This document shows, in pieces, positions 44,255 through 57,549 of a stretch of DNA of 64,000 nucleotides. The position numbers and the translations under genes were made by a program. The stretch spans positions 62,001-126,000 of the forward strand of contig MCFE01000061.1 in NCBI GenBank assembly GCA_002104905.1, written 5' to 3'. The DNA comes from Basidiobolus meristosporus CBS 931.73. Taxonomy: Eukaryota; Basidiobolomycota; Basidiobolomycetes; Basidiobolales; Basidiobolaceae. Within the stretch, counting starts at the first letter, position 1. The number at the start of each line of letters is the position of its first letter. The notes below the pieces were generated by a model that saw only the letters and a list, made by a program, of their open reading frames with translations, did no database searches and was not told where the DNA came from.

Positions 44255-46802
44255 ATTTACTAATCGTATGAGATACTGGTGAATTAATTAACGACGGATG
44301 ATCAGCTTTTGGAGCTCCACCTGCAATTTATATAACTTCGAGCAACTTGATCTACGCCCATTGGTTAAAACTAGGATGATCAAGGATTGGTAGGCTTCAC
44401 CTTTGACGTCCCCAACGAAGCGTAAGATGGTTAAAAAGGAATAAATAGTCAGTTCGGATAACGAATCACTGCCCGAGAACCAGAATGGATCAAGTGTGAA
44501 GTGAGACAAATTTGGTAAATCCAAAATTCCTTGCTGATAGTATAAATATATACGATGTTGAAGTTTATCGTTAACTGAATATGTCATGATCACGAATACT
44601 CTGGAATAAACTCGATTCAAATATTATGATCCTCTCGAAGCATCCTCCAGAATTAAGAAACTTCGATCTGCGATATCAGAACAGCTCTACTTTATCAGAA
44701 TATTCCAGGATTCCCTATATATGGACCACATAAGCTGTAATTCTTAATTCGCCCTTACTATTGCTTCCACATTAAATACGTTATGGTTCCACAATTTCGT
44801 AAGATGATCCGATGCAGACCCTGTCTGATCGTTGATGCACAAGACATTACTGAGCACCTGTCAGAATATGGTATTTTGGAATGAATATGCGATAAGCGAT
44901 TAGCACTAGTGCTAGGTCATCTGGTGATTGCACAATGCGCAAGGTGTAGACTTTAGCTTCTGATATTTGTTAAATTGTCGACCCAACTTTTCAGCATTGG
45001 CGCTCTAGAATAATCGGAGCATTCAAAGAGAGGCACTAGATCTATTTCTCGGCATGATTCTGTAATCAGGGGCATACCACCTCTATCCTTCAAACGTGTG
45101 GGTAATAAATCATACTCTTATACACCCGGCCTGAACCGTGCCTAGCCAAAGGAACAGCTGTGTGTAGAGCTCATGTTCTCTGCTACACAAGCGATATTGT
45201 TAACGAATCGCTGCGCTGGCTGAGGTCACTATTTGTCGTGCGGTATATCTTACTTGAATTGCACACCGAGCCAATCTCCTTGAGTTTAGAGTAGCGGTTT
45301 CGAAAGAGCCACAAACCCAGTTCTCGCTGGAGCCAATATCTTTCCATTCTGGGAAAAACGTTACACCAATTACATCGTTGTATATGACGCAGATCATGAT
45401 CGGTACCAGGTGCACAATACTTGTAGCCCATCTCCCTTTCTATAGTGTTGAGGTAAAATGTATGCAATCTTACAATTCTCCATGACTGAATGGAGCCACC
45501 GAGATTTGATTTCTGTCAATTGGTTAGATCCTCAGCATATTATCAGCAAAGTCGAATCCGAGCTGCAGCGGATAAAAGCTGGGTTAGCTGCAATCGCTCC
45601 AATCAAGCGTAACTCAGTTTACCCACGAAGCCATTACAAGTTGCTGTGCTCTCGGTTAAACAAGATACACGGTTTCATAGAAAACCCGGTGTTTCAGCCT
45701 GGAGTTTAACCCATAATAAGGTTTGGTAACTTCCGTTTCCCTGTGCCCTCGTCTTCCGGAATATTGGGATGTCCTGATGAAACAAGGCAAGCAATAGTAG
45801 TAAACCACCACATGATGGTAAGACAAAGACTCGTGGTATCTAGGAGCCACCTGATGGTTATCCTGTGTTCCCGGATTCTAAATCCACCTATGGTCAAGAG
45901 GCTGGCCCCAGTAAGGTAGCTGGACTAATCAGTAGTTAACTCAAGTTTAAATAATATGGTGTAATTGGACTCATCCTGACTTAAGGCGGTGAAAGTGACC
46001 GATCATTGTCAGGGTCAGTTGTCCAACGGAATATTTGGAACGGATGATGGCGTGGCCGAGTGACACTTGGTGCGCTCAGCATTAGGCTAGACCCTTAGTG
46101 TGGTGGTTTTGCTTCATTAGTTTTCCGTTGGTGGACAGCAGCCAAGGGATGTGTGTAAAGCAGCCCCAATCCAAAGAGTGGTTCGAGGTGCTGACGAAGA
46201 GAGCGCCAATTGCACTCGTAATAGTTTCGATGAATCCGTCTTGCCATTAGCTCATCTATCTTGTTGGGTTGGATGATTAGTTAGCCGTTTGGTGTATTCA
46301 TGCACGAGTAGCTTTGGATCCTATGTGAGTAGCCTTCCAACTACTGTAGAGTATTCTACGCCTTTGCCAGCCTGAACGAATTTTATATCTGTACATCAAT
46401 CAGATGTTAAAAAAGGATGTAGGCTCCGAGTACCTCCTGAGTACTAGGAGCTCTTCATCTCAATTATGCATGGCATAATACTCATAAAGTCTAGTGAATG
46501 GCATGTGGCAAAAGAATAACTTAGGAAACCGGTCTTTGTGTGAGGCAGATGTATTTCATGACACGGTCAGCGAACACCTTCAACAACTATCGCTTCGGAT
46601 GCACAAAACAAAGCTTGAATATTTTTGTTTGGCTCAGAATCAGTAGTACCAGGTAAATCACGATTTACACTTGATTTTAGTATCATTACTACACTACCAA
46701 TTGATCAAATCAAAGATCGATCATTAAAATTTGGTTTATTACAGAGTCCTTGTTGCGTATGTAACTTAGCTACCATCGAACCTCTTGTCCACTCTCTTGA
46801 AA
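44255..46802. other. 2.5-kb intergenic region
   Basis: Separates the SFP1-like gene from the OTU gene. Short open frames (44288-44620 minus, 45458-45709 plus) have no recognisable domain and no supporting splice structure. It contains the divergent promoters of both neighbours. Confidence 0.45.
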
Positions 46803-48186
46803 ATGGTTTCCGAAACTCTAGAAGAGATACAAAGCAGACATAAGAAGGAAAACAAAGAGCTTCAAAACAAGCTTACTGCCCTAAAGAAAACTGCTACCAA
46901 AGGCGACAAGAAGAAGAAGAAAGAGGTGCAAGTTGAAATGGCGCAATTAGAGCAAGAGGTTCAGCAACGACACGAGCAAGAGTTGAAGGATTTCATGGTT
47001 AGGGGGGACAATGGTGCAGAAGATAGAGCGGAAGAAATACCCGAGGTGAATGCTCCATTGTATCACAAAGCCTCCTATCTGTAGCTAATTGTGCACTTCT
47101 ACTGTTCTAGGGAGACAATGGGATTCAGAAAATGACTGAAAATCTTACAATTGAGGATGCTGGAAATGTGGAAAATACACCCACAGTTGAGGGTAAGGGC
47201 AAGAAAAATAGAAGCAAAGCCCGCAAAGTAGGTCACCCCAGTTATATGATCGACAAGACAAGGACGGCTAATCGCTTTTAAAGGATCGTAAAGCTGCAAA
47301 AATTTTGCAGATGCAACAAGAAGCTGAGGAAGAAGCAGCAACTATGGATAATGTTCAAGAGCGAGAAAAGATAGCATTCGATGAGCTCTTGCAAACTATT
47401 GGCTTTAGTATGAAGGAGGTACGATTCGTCACCATATGTTAACATGGGCCTAGCGTTAATTTTACTCTTTAGGTTACCGCTGATGGGCACTGGTAAGCAC
47501 TGCATATTTCGACTCACAATCTCGGATCGCACTCATCAATGCAACCATTCATGATAGCCTGTACAATGCTGTTGCTGATCAATTGAACTCGCTCTATAAC
47601 ATCAAGGTATATGGAATTGATAGCATTGCATGATGTATTTGGACCTCATTCATGCTCCAATTAGGTTTCTTACGGGGATCTTCGTAAGCAGACAGCAGAA
47701 TATTTGTCCAACAACAAGGCCGATTTCCTGCCATTCATGACGAACAATAATGGTGACATGATGTCTGATGGTAGGTTAGCCATTCATGACGGGGTATTCC
47801 AGGTTCAAACAATTTACTTCTTGTAGATGAGTTCAACACATATTGCGATGACTTGAAGAATACTGCTGTCTGGGGCGGTCAACAAGAGGTAATTCGCCAG
47901 CGGTTGGTTGTTAGATCCTTGCCGACTGACTTTCCCCCTTCAAAGATTGTCGCGATGTCCAAGGTTTACCAAGTGCCAATATATGTCTATCAAGTTGGTA
48001 TTCCTACATTGAAGATATCGGAGGAAATCGCCAAAGAGCCGCTGCGTATTTCGTATCCTTTTAACCGCATATGCATTCTGAATCCTGTCTTCCTGCATTC
48101 AATCCCTAACTCGATCAAGCTATCATCTCCATGCTTTTGGCCTTGGAGAACACTACAACTCTCTACACAAGAAAACGGCCGCCTGA
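46803..48186 (+). CDS. OTU-domain deubiquitinase, OTUD6 type
   Basis: Nine exons: 46803-47045, 47111-47227, 47284-47418, 47473-47492, 47558-47606, 47665-47770, 47827-47888, 47946-48052, 48120-48186; 301 residues. The N-terminal half is a charged, Lys/Glu-rich coiled coil, typical of OTUD6A/B. The OTU domain starts with DGHC: Asp169 and catalytic Cys172, whose codon is split by intron 4. It includes FMTNN, TAVWGGQQE and ends in HAFGLGEHYNS with the catalytic His291. Such proteases remove ubiquitin from substrates in the cytosol; OTUD6B acts on translation and proteasome components in animals. Introns are 54-67 nt. The Met at 46803 is the first in frame. Confidence 0.88.
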
Positions 48187-48750
48187 ATGCCAGTATGAGC
48201 AGCGCAGACCTTACAGAAACACTGGTTTTCACCGCAGCAGTCAATAAAATACCACTTCAACTTGCTATAAATTGCTAGATCGAGCCGTCAGCAAGCATCA
48301 CATAATTTTCTTGATGCTCAATCAAAGCTCAAGTGATAAGTAAATATGGGTCAAAGCCGAGGCTAACCGTACACTAGAGTGCACGGAATGCCGATCAACG
48401 AAGCCCTGCTAAGGATATATATAGAACACGTGCGATACGAAACTATCCCCTTCAGTTTGCAATCATTGGTCAGTGCTAGATAACTTCGCACGGCTAAATC
48501 AACTGTTCTCCAAGTAATTTCCAGGGTGGAAGGTTTCTATATGACTACCACAATTCCGGGAATCTTCGATTGTTTCAATTGCTTGGATGAACTCGGATCG
48601 TTCGATCTGCGTCGATAGTCGTTGCTGATTTATTTGTCTTGTATAAATAAGATCCGTGTTATAATCGATGGTTACATCCTACGGTTTACTACACCAGTCT
48701 TGGAGCAAAGGCTTATAGTATTCTCCCCGGAAAGTACTATTAACACCGTC
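48187..48750. other. Intergenic region between OTU and carrier genes
   Basis: About 560 bp without coding signal. Both neighbours are on the plus strand, so it should hold the OTU terminator and the carrier promoter (a TATATATAG stretch is near 48415-48423). Confidence 0.4.
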
Positions 48751-50029
48751 ATGTCAAAAAATTCCTCTTCCTTGCATCTTTTTGCCGGTGCTACTTCAGG
48801 CTTTTTTGCCTGTGCACTACTTCAGCCACTTGACTTGCTGAAAACCAGAATGCAGCAACAGCAGCAAATTTATACCGATTCGAGCATATCAAATAATAGG
48901 TATTTTGCGACAACTTGTGGCTCCTCATGATCCACAGTGCTAATCCAACCTGGTTGTTGTAGAACAATACTCGGAACAGTGAAGCAGATTCTAATCAAGG
49001 ACGGGATCGCCGGTCTGTGGAGAGGAACAACCCCTACAATATTCAGGTGAGCCGGTTTTCGAAACGGCACTTCGTCTTTCTACTTAATAATAGACAATTG
49101 CTACCTCAGGAATGTTCCTGGCAATGGTCTCTATTTCATGATGCTGAATCACTGGCGCGAGTTCTACAGTAACGCCATACCAAAGCTCTCGGGGCGACCA
49201 GAGAGTTCGAAAAGTACAGTCAATTTGCTGTCAGGCGCTTCAGCTAGATCCTTTACGGGGTTTCTGGCCATGCCTATAACTATAATTAAAGTCCGATATG
49301 AGGTATGTAGACGTTTGAGGGAGGGTGATGGTTTTCTTGGTGATAACCCAGGAGTCATAGAGTGACATGTACCAATACAAAAGTATTCAAGAGGCTATCG
49401 TCTCCACATCGAGAAGCCACGGGCTGCGAGGTATGATAAGTTTGGAGTATGAATTGTATTTAACATATTAAAGGCGAAGCACTCCTGTAGGCTTTTATGC
49501 TGGTTATGGGGCTACAGTTATGAGAGATGCTCCACTAGCCGGTATCTACGTGGCAGCATACGAACAATTCAAAACTTCACTAAATGGTAAGAGCGATTTC
49601 TTGACTACGTTCTTTTAGCCACGCCGCAATATTCATGATACTTGATAGCATTAGACTCGAAGAGAAGCTTCAATATCCCTGTCCAGCTAATTAATGGCAT
49701 TTCGGGTATCTTTGCCGGGATTACCGCTACTACTCTAACACATCCGTTCGATGTATTAAAAACCCGAATGCAACTTCAACCAGAGGAGTACCGAAATTCT
49801 GTACAATCCGTCATCAAAATCCTCCAAGTAATATGGATATCATGCCTTTACTCATGTCACAGCTCGACTAACTGTCGCCTCTTCATTGCAGGAGGAAAAT
49901 GTAACTGGTCTCTTCAAAGGGCTGGTCGTTCGTTTAATGCGAAAACCTCTGAGCTCTGCCATCACCTGGGTAGTGTACGAAGAGTTTCTTCGGCTAACCA
50001 ACCATAGAACCAACCAGATGGCGAGCTAG
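48751..50029 (+). CDS. Mitochondrial carrier, Hem25/SLC25A38 type glycine transporter
   Basis: Seven exons: 48751-48899, 48963-49046, 49110-49302, 49361-49430, 49491-49586, 49649-49827, 49892-50029; 302 residues, the usual carrier length. Three repeats each carry the carrier signature: [11 protein letters not shown] (about 25-35), [11 protein letters not shown] and [12 protein letters not shown]. The second, with MPxTxIKxRYE, together with [12 protein letters not shown] and [21 protein letters not shown], is typical of Hem25/SLC25A38, which imports glycine into mitochondria for heme synthesis. It would lie in the mitochondrial inner membrane. Introns are 58-64 nt; that at 49431-49490 skips a nearer AG that would lead to a stop. 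Confidence 0.9.
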
Positions 50030-51230
50030 TTGGTGCTTGATTTGTTTTCTACGTAGATCAGTCAGTTCTCCAGAGCACATCAACCTTTTGCAATTCTCAC
50101 CTTATATCCAAGCTCTCACTTCATCGTGCACCCTTAAATTCCCCTTTCAATGTAAAATAGTCGACAATTTCCTAGAAGCCACCTAATCCCTTCAGCCGTA
50201 ACTTCCAACGCTCAAATGCACGCATGCTATGTCTAGGTTTTATTGCGGTTTCCAATACCAGCTCACAACCGTGTTCAAAAAAAATAAACCGCCTAAATTT
50301 TAGAATCATCTACAGTGTATTCGTTTCGTGCCATTTCTCTGTGGCCATTGCGAATATACAAACTCCGGCTGGGCCCACATACGTGACGCTTCCAAGCGAC
50401 GGACTTAACCGCGAGTACGCAATCGACCACACAACAGGTCAGTTTTATGCGCCTGGTTCATTTCTTAAGCACAGATATGCTTATCATGGAATTGGCACCT
50501 GGAATAAATAGGTGATCAATACAGTTTGTTGGGTGCCATCTTACTGAACCACAGGCTCGGAATTTGACCACATCATGCAAGTTAACCTGTGATAAGTGCC
50601 TTGGAGCTTACTGCGCAATCGACCAGCAATGCTAACGGTGGAATTCATACCTTTGAATCAGGGAGTAACAGTTACTGGCAATATCATACACGCATGCATA
50701 CCAAATTGCAACACAAGCGGTTTCCAGCTGTCTTCTGAAAATAGAGGTAACCAAGTATTGTCATGCCGCACATCCATAGAAACCAAGCTTCGTCCTGTTG
50801 GCTCCGGTATCATATACTATTGTAAGGGGACCGTCAACCGCTCAGGATACATGTGACAACCTATGTCTCACCTGAAGAAGCCTAGCAATTACCCAGGATC
50901 CTATTTTCAAATACCTGTATCTTCCTTGCTGAAGCCTCTGATGAGCTGTAGCTGCAGTCAAGTTAGCCGTGAACAATTTCTCTTGGCCAAAACAGATATA
51001 GCCCGTGAATGGGGCTTTATATGGGAGGCTGGAACGCTGTTTGCATCACCACAAGTTTACTATTGTCAATGGAATCGTATCTGGGATATGATCACTATTT
51101 TATGAAGGAGGTATACCAGAGTTGATGTATCATATAGTATGTAAAGATTAAAGTCAGCAATAATAATCAAGTGTATAGTTTGTAGGCAATTATGAAGAGA
51201 TGGATGATACAACACGGTTTCCCGTTACTC
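50030..51230 (+). other. Possible cysteine-rich secreted-protein locus, unresolved
   Basis: Plus-strand open stretches 50224-50511, 50596-50856 and 50863-51105 may be exons or decayed coding sequence. The first holds a hydrophobic segment (IIYSVFVSCHFSVAIA) followed by a processed-looking segment with PSDGLNREYAIDHTTGQ. Near 50550-50630 another frame reads CKLTCDKCLGAYCAIDQQC. I could not find a splice pattern that joins them, so this may be a pseudogene or my misreading. Confidence 0.25.
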
Positions 51231-51758
51231 TTAGACCAAGTGGCTTTTAGCAAGTACAAAGAATATTGTCAACGCTACCAAGGTGGCTCTAGGTAATGCG
51301 CAAAGTGATCCGTTGGAGAGACCAGTAGTGACACCTTGTCCAGGAGTCGTTCTTGACGGAGAAGAGGGGGAAAGAGAGGGTAGAGAAGCAGAGTTACCTT
51401 GTTGAGGAGGAAATATCTGGGACGAGTTGTAGCCCTGGCATAAGGCTATGGTGTCACCTTCAGCCCGAGAGCGGCTTCCCATGGCGCTTGCATCACCTTT
51501 ACAAAGATCATAGCAGGTAACCACCGCGTGCTGATACTGACACTTGCAAAGACGGGGATCTGGGAAAGCCACGCAGCCACCTTGCTTTTCGGTGTTTGTA
51601 CGAACACATAGCTCCATCACATTGAAAGCACCACATGATGGTTTTGCAGTTTCCAAGGGGCTAGTACTTGTAACGCTGGAGCTTGCCAATTGACAAAGTG
51701 TTCCCGGAAACAGCCCAAATAAAGTAAGGGCAAGGGTGATGGCCAATCCTCGCATCAT
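51231..51758 (-). CDS. GPI-anchored cysteine-rich secreted protein
   Basis: 175 residues, single exon. An N-terminal signal peptide (about 1-22, LAITLALTLFGLF) is followed by a compact domain with eight Cys (CGAF, ELC, GGC, RLCKC, TCYDLC, ALC), a Ser/Pro-rich linker, and a hydrophobic C-terminus (LVALTIFFVLA) after SNGS, the layout of a GPI-anchor signal. It should be at the cell surface or wall. The Cys spacing is not clearly that of CFEM, so no family name is given. Met at 51755 is a possible alternative start. Confidence 0.7.
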   Translation of the reverse strand: MMRGLAITLALTLFGLFPGTLCQLASSSVTSTSPLETAKPSCGAFNVMELCVRTNTEKQGGCVAFPDPRLCKCQYQHAVVTCYDLCKGDASAMGSRSRAEGDTIALCQGYNSSQIFPPQQGNSASLPSLSPSSPSRTTPGQGVTTGLSNGSLCALPRATLVALTIFFVLAKSHLV

Positions 51759-52961
51759 TGTAAAATCCTGTTGGTATGATATGTAGGTATTAAGCTATCT
51801 AGTGGATGACTGAAGATGAGAGGAATGAATACGGAATTGAGTGTCAGAGCATCCTGTGGCGCTAGAAGGAGAGCTTATATAATTTATGTTCTTGAAACGA
51901 AGCAACTTTAACCTCACCCTGCTGCACAAAGCAACTACGATCGCGACCTAAATAGGTAGGGCGGCGCGAACAAAATCAGGGATGCATTATCATTGAACTT
52001 GACCAAAAGCTCACCAATATGTAACGGAGGCTTTAATTGACCCTACTTCACAGATTATCCAAAAGTGTTTCAGAACTTCAGATATATACCCGCGTCTGTG
52101 CCGAGGAAACCAAACAGCCCTCGGGAAAGCCTCTAGAACAGATTAAGCGAGAGTGAGGTAGACTAAGCTCCGTCTCACATAATCGACAGAATATGATGCA
52201 GGGCTAGCCATGCCTCAACAGGAGAGTAGAATTGGGAATACGTAGCCAAATAGTTACTAGTACCTGTGAAAATGATGGACACTATCTCTGCGCGGACGAT
52301 TGGCACCAACATCCTTTGAGATGATTACTATGACCAAGCGAACGTATGTAGCTACTTGATATTTGACGCTGAGGTTCTGAGCTCGAATGTTTGTGTGTTC
52401 ACCCGAGAAGCACCCGTTTAAATGGTATCATTACTCTGGATTCGTTACTTCTCTTGATGCTGCAAAATTGGCAAGAGTGATGCTGAGTCTTTACACGACT
52501 GATCAAGATGAAAAAATCAGCCATAAATAGTAACAAACTAACCAGCAAGGTTACGCATTGTTGCCAACGCCACAGTTCCCTAGTATGTAAACAAAAGCAC
52601 ATTGCCAGCAAACGTCACTATTGCGACCAGGACGTGGTCACTTGTCTTTCCAATACACATCAATATATTAACAGATGCTTCCCTCCCCGATGGGCTGGGT
52701 AGCATTCATCAGTGCATATGCCCTCCACGAGCACCTTTGACCCATACGAACAGTAAATCGTTTTTACATATCTTTCTCATTGAACATAAATTCCATAATG
52801 ATACACGACCACAGACACTTCGAAAATAAATAGATTCACTCATACAGCGAGGTACTCTTTAGAAAAAAATCTATTCATAAATTTGAACAAATTGATGAGG
52901 AGGAGCGGTTTAAGAAAGACGAGTGAAGAGGGTGACCTAGGTAAACTTGCAAAGTGGTAAA
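51759..52961. other. 1.2-kb intergenic region
   Basis: Upstream of the GPI protein a TTATATAATTTATG stretch near 51875-51888 could be its TATA region. No gene is supported up to the end of the E2 gene. Confidence 0.4.
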
Positions 52962-53624
<663 letters not shown>

Positions 53625-56600
53625 TTTGTGTTCAAAAGTGGGTAAAAAGTACACAGAAGACGAAAAATCTTGAGGGGATGAATTTGCCCGCTTAATACTC
53701 ACCGGGTGCGAATGACCTTCGAGCTTGTGGAGGTCTAGGCGCCCCTGTCTAATGAATAAGAATCAACTTGGATCTTTGCAGGGGTGGTCGTATTCATGGA
53801 AAGAAATCGATTAATCCTCATGATCATTAGAGCATATAGTCAGTAATGGCACGAATTAGAGTTTAGAATTCGCTCAATTCGGCTAAACTTTAGCCGCTTT
53901 CATTCGATCATACCCAAGTTCATACTATGAAACAATGATTGCGTGAGGGTGCTACGTATTCATGTCACATTCAAGAAAATTCCATCAAATTCCAGACGTT
54001 TCCAAGGCGTTCCTAACCATTCAGTTGATTTTTAATCCCGTATAGCGTGACACTACGATAATTTTTATGGTCAAGAATTGACGAGTAAACAAGTATATCT
54101 GACTTGATGATTGCTGAAATCCAATATTATCAGGGCCAGTGATGTATTCAGGCGGCTAAGTTGGACAGAGTGCTGGTAATCTTGGCGAGCGCTTGATGTA
54201 TTGATGTTGGACAGTTACCTGAGATTAGATTTCTTGAGTGATTAACTACTGAATTAAGGATTGATTCCTGTTTAATACTAGTATCAGAGTCCCTTGTCTG
54301 GTCGTTTAGCCAAGACATCAAATAGGGGTAATTTTGCTTTCCCAGCACTCGTTTTTGAACTCTTAACCAGCCAAAGTGGGCTTTCCGGCATGTTCTAAGA
54401 AGACTCAAACTATTCGGTAGTTTACACTATTTTGACTGTGCTTAGTATAGAGTCGTGTTATGTCATAAACATAGAGCGACACATACAGAACTCTTCTTTG
54501 GGACGTTTGCAGGACCTCCGTTAAGATATTGAAGTGGTCCATTGCAAATAGCTGTATACAATCGGTGCACTTTTCCCACACGAACTGCTTCACTCCGAAA
54601 TCTACTTTCGAAAAAGATGCCGACTTGTTTAGTTAATCTTCATCAAGCACAACACAAATTGCAATGCTTGTGATATTTGTAAGAAGGGAATGTAAACCAG
54701 GCAAGTGACTGGATTAGTTGAGGTTCTACATACGTCATCCGGATAACAACACTTCTGCCTTGAGAGCACTAGGCTAAATCATATATATGCAATATAGTAA
54801 AGAACAAGCCCTGTACGTCGTGATCAGAGTGGTTATTGGTGTAGATTCGATTACTACTTGAGTCTACTGATATGAATAAATGGAGTGGAAGGTTACACAC
54901 TCGCCAGTGGAAATCAACCTTTCGAGATTTGGAAGTCAACAGTATAGTCGGACAAGGCAGGCTTTGGTGTTGCGCAGAGCATTGTTGACCAAACTGCCAT
55001 ATTCATACATGGGAAAACGAAACATCTCCCACGCAAGTGATTTCCAGATCCCAAGAGTTTATCGGTTGTTGATGGGCGGGATTTGTAAACGTCAAGTAAA
55101 CCAGCATATGGTTAGCGTCTCAGGGCAGCGGCTAGCAGCAGCAGGTTCATGATATGGATCAAAACACATCCCCAAGGGTACATATCGTACACCTTTGTGT
55201 CAAACTGATACATCCATTTAGCGATGAACCTGACGAGCCTTGGATGGTGCTCTGCTCTAACTTTGTTGATCTCTTTTGCAAGCTTGCGAGGAACATATGG
55301 ATACGACCAGCTTTGATATTCCCTCAAAAGGCCCTGAGAGCCACAGAGCAAATAGCGCATAGAAGACGAAGACAAACAAACCAATAGATTTATTCTCATG
55401 AGTGATACCCCATCACCAGTTCATAAGCTCATATGATATGCTTAGATACATCGAAATGGTACAAGTCCATCTCTGGAGCTGATCTGTGTAGATAAATTAC
55501 GTGACAAAGTCTGTAGTGCATATACTTTGGTGCGTCCAATGTAGTAGAAATGAAGTGAATACCGTTTGGTGTATATGAGTATGGTTGACGATATAAATCA
55601 AGAGGGCACTGGAATTCTGGGTGCTCTTGACCGTAAAGTGTACCTTTAAGATTCAGTTGGTTAAACCGTATCCTCGTTTTTTCTATCCAAGCTCCATATG
55701 CTGAAGAATTTATGGTTAATATTGGATGAGTATTTTTCTGCTATCCTCGCATCATATCCCTTACACACTGCTCCTTATCAGCAATACAGCCTCATTGCAG
55801 ATAAGACATTTGTAGAAGATTCAAACAAAATTCCCATGGTGTGGCTTATATATATGTATGCTATGACTAGTCTATACGGGGATAGTTATGTAATGTTGGT
55901 GATTGTATCGCATCAGTTTACCTGGCAATCTTAGCAGGTACATGTAGCCCGAGGCCGTATAGGAACGCACTGACACGTCAAGTTTATGAAAGAAGTCTTA
56001 TTTGCATCCGGCATGTGTAGACCACGGTAAAGAGAGACCATTGGTGCCAGTACGGAAGTTGGGATTTCGTTTAGCAGACCATACTGTAGTGTAAGGGCGG
56101 CATTGAGCAGTGCGCAAATGAACCAATGTTCTATACATAGACGCTTGGCTGACGACCAAATGACCATGAGGTTACATGTGCTTGGTATATTACAAACATT
56201 GATCTTCACTTGCCTCAATTCAATATAATTGGTAACCCCGGCCGGTATCTGCCTTTCAATAATAGGGAGCCAAAGGCTGCACAGTGGTCGTATTGTTTTG
56301 GCTGCCCACATTTTGCCATTACACTGAATCACTTGGAAACCGGTTGGGAAATTGCCAGACGTGCTATTGCAGTATTAGGTCATCACTCAGCCCCACTAGA
56401 ACGCATTCAATTATCTGACCATCCCAAGTACAAGCCACATCTAGGAATTGTCAACTGATCCAGATCATTATTTGGATTTTTCAGCGTAGCAGTATCTTAG
56501 GAATCTCACGGTTCTCACTTGCCATCATGCTTACACATCTGACCGTGTTTAAACCCCACAGATAGTTATTTAGCTATTTCTGGCTCTTACACTAACAGAT

Positions 56601-57549
56601 GATATTGCCATCCTTTCATAATCATCATCGCATAACACCTCAGTCGGAGAAGATGGCTCCCCTCATGGAAGTCAGGCAAACTGTGGAGTCCTTGGCATCT
56701 GGTGCCACGAGGTGGCAGCTGTTCTACCAAGCAAGAAGCTTCAGAAGAATGGGAATTTTCGAGACTTCTAATTCGAGATGACTCCAGTGTACTTTTGCCT
56801 AGCACCGCCTCAAGTCACTGAATCCCGGGAATCATGGAGATTTCCCCCGACGAATGCATCTTTGCGCTTCACGGATATATAATTCTCTATTTAGCAAGGA
56901 ACACAAAACCAAGTTTCGCTACAATCATGCTCGCCTGAGATCTACTCACAAAATAAAAGCACTCCTTGAACCTCCATTTAAGCCATTATTTTCCTCGGTG
57001 GTTTCCTGCGTTGCTCTGCCTTGCACCGCCTGAACGACCATTGCTCGGAACTTTGGATATAAATGATGGCGTAGTCAAGTGTTGCAACAGACCTTTTATC
57101 CTCTGGTGTAGGCCTACATGGAGATACACCGCATTGAGCGTGCAGTTTCAGTTCGTGACTTTCGTGATCATGCTGATTTCGTGATGGCGCATGTATCAAT
57201 TCCAGAGTATTCACATCGTAGAATCAATGCGGCTGAATTCGCCGGTTATTTGACAATTGCAAATCATGTTTATATATCTATGATCTACTAGTTTATCACT
57301 TGCATGCTGGACTGCTTCATTGTACTCCGCCTTTTGTCAGCCGTCCGCTCTGGATCCTGTTTCAGGGGAGCCGGTGACCATATTTCTCCAGAGCTCATAT
57401 TTAATCTCGACTTCGCGTACCAGCCCACTAGTATAACCGATCAAGTCCTCGATCAATCCCCTTCCTTCGAGTTGGATCGCGGCGTATCCTTTGCATCGTA
57501 GTCGTTAGCATATCTTACGCTAGTTAGGTATTAAGCGGGCAGCAGACTC
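53625..57549. other. 3.9-kb region without a firmly supported gene
   Basis: Holds the E2 promoter and, at its right end, possibly 5' exons of the RasGEF gene (56.6-57.5 kb), but I could not identify them. One weak candidate is a minus-strand spliced frame (see 54148-54593). Another is an unbroken minus-strand stretch of 133 residues at 55931-56332 with several Cys and hydrophobic patches but no recognisable domain. Confidence 0.4.
54148..54593 (-). other. Weak candidate for a small two-exon gene
   Basis: Two minus-strand stretches can be joined over a GTATGT...TTCTTAG intron ending just before ACATGCCGG, giving about 119 residues (VWEKCTDCIQLF ... TLSNLAA). No ATG opens the first stretch (frame starts at GTG 54593; the first Met is in MDHFN) and no domain is recognised. 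Confidence 0.2.

Noticed and set aside
45183-45897. Overlapping short frames on both strands between SFP1-like and OTU genes
   Set aside because: None shows a domain, and frames on the two strands overlap without a coherent exon pattern.
55931-56332. 133-residue minus-strand open frame
   Set aside because: No recognisable domain, no splice signals that extend it and no neighbour support; kept only as a remark in the region entry.
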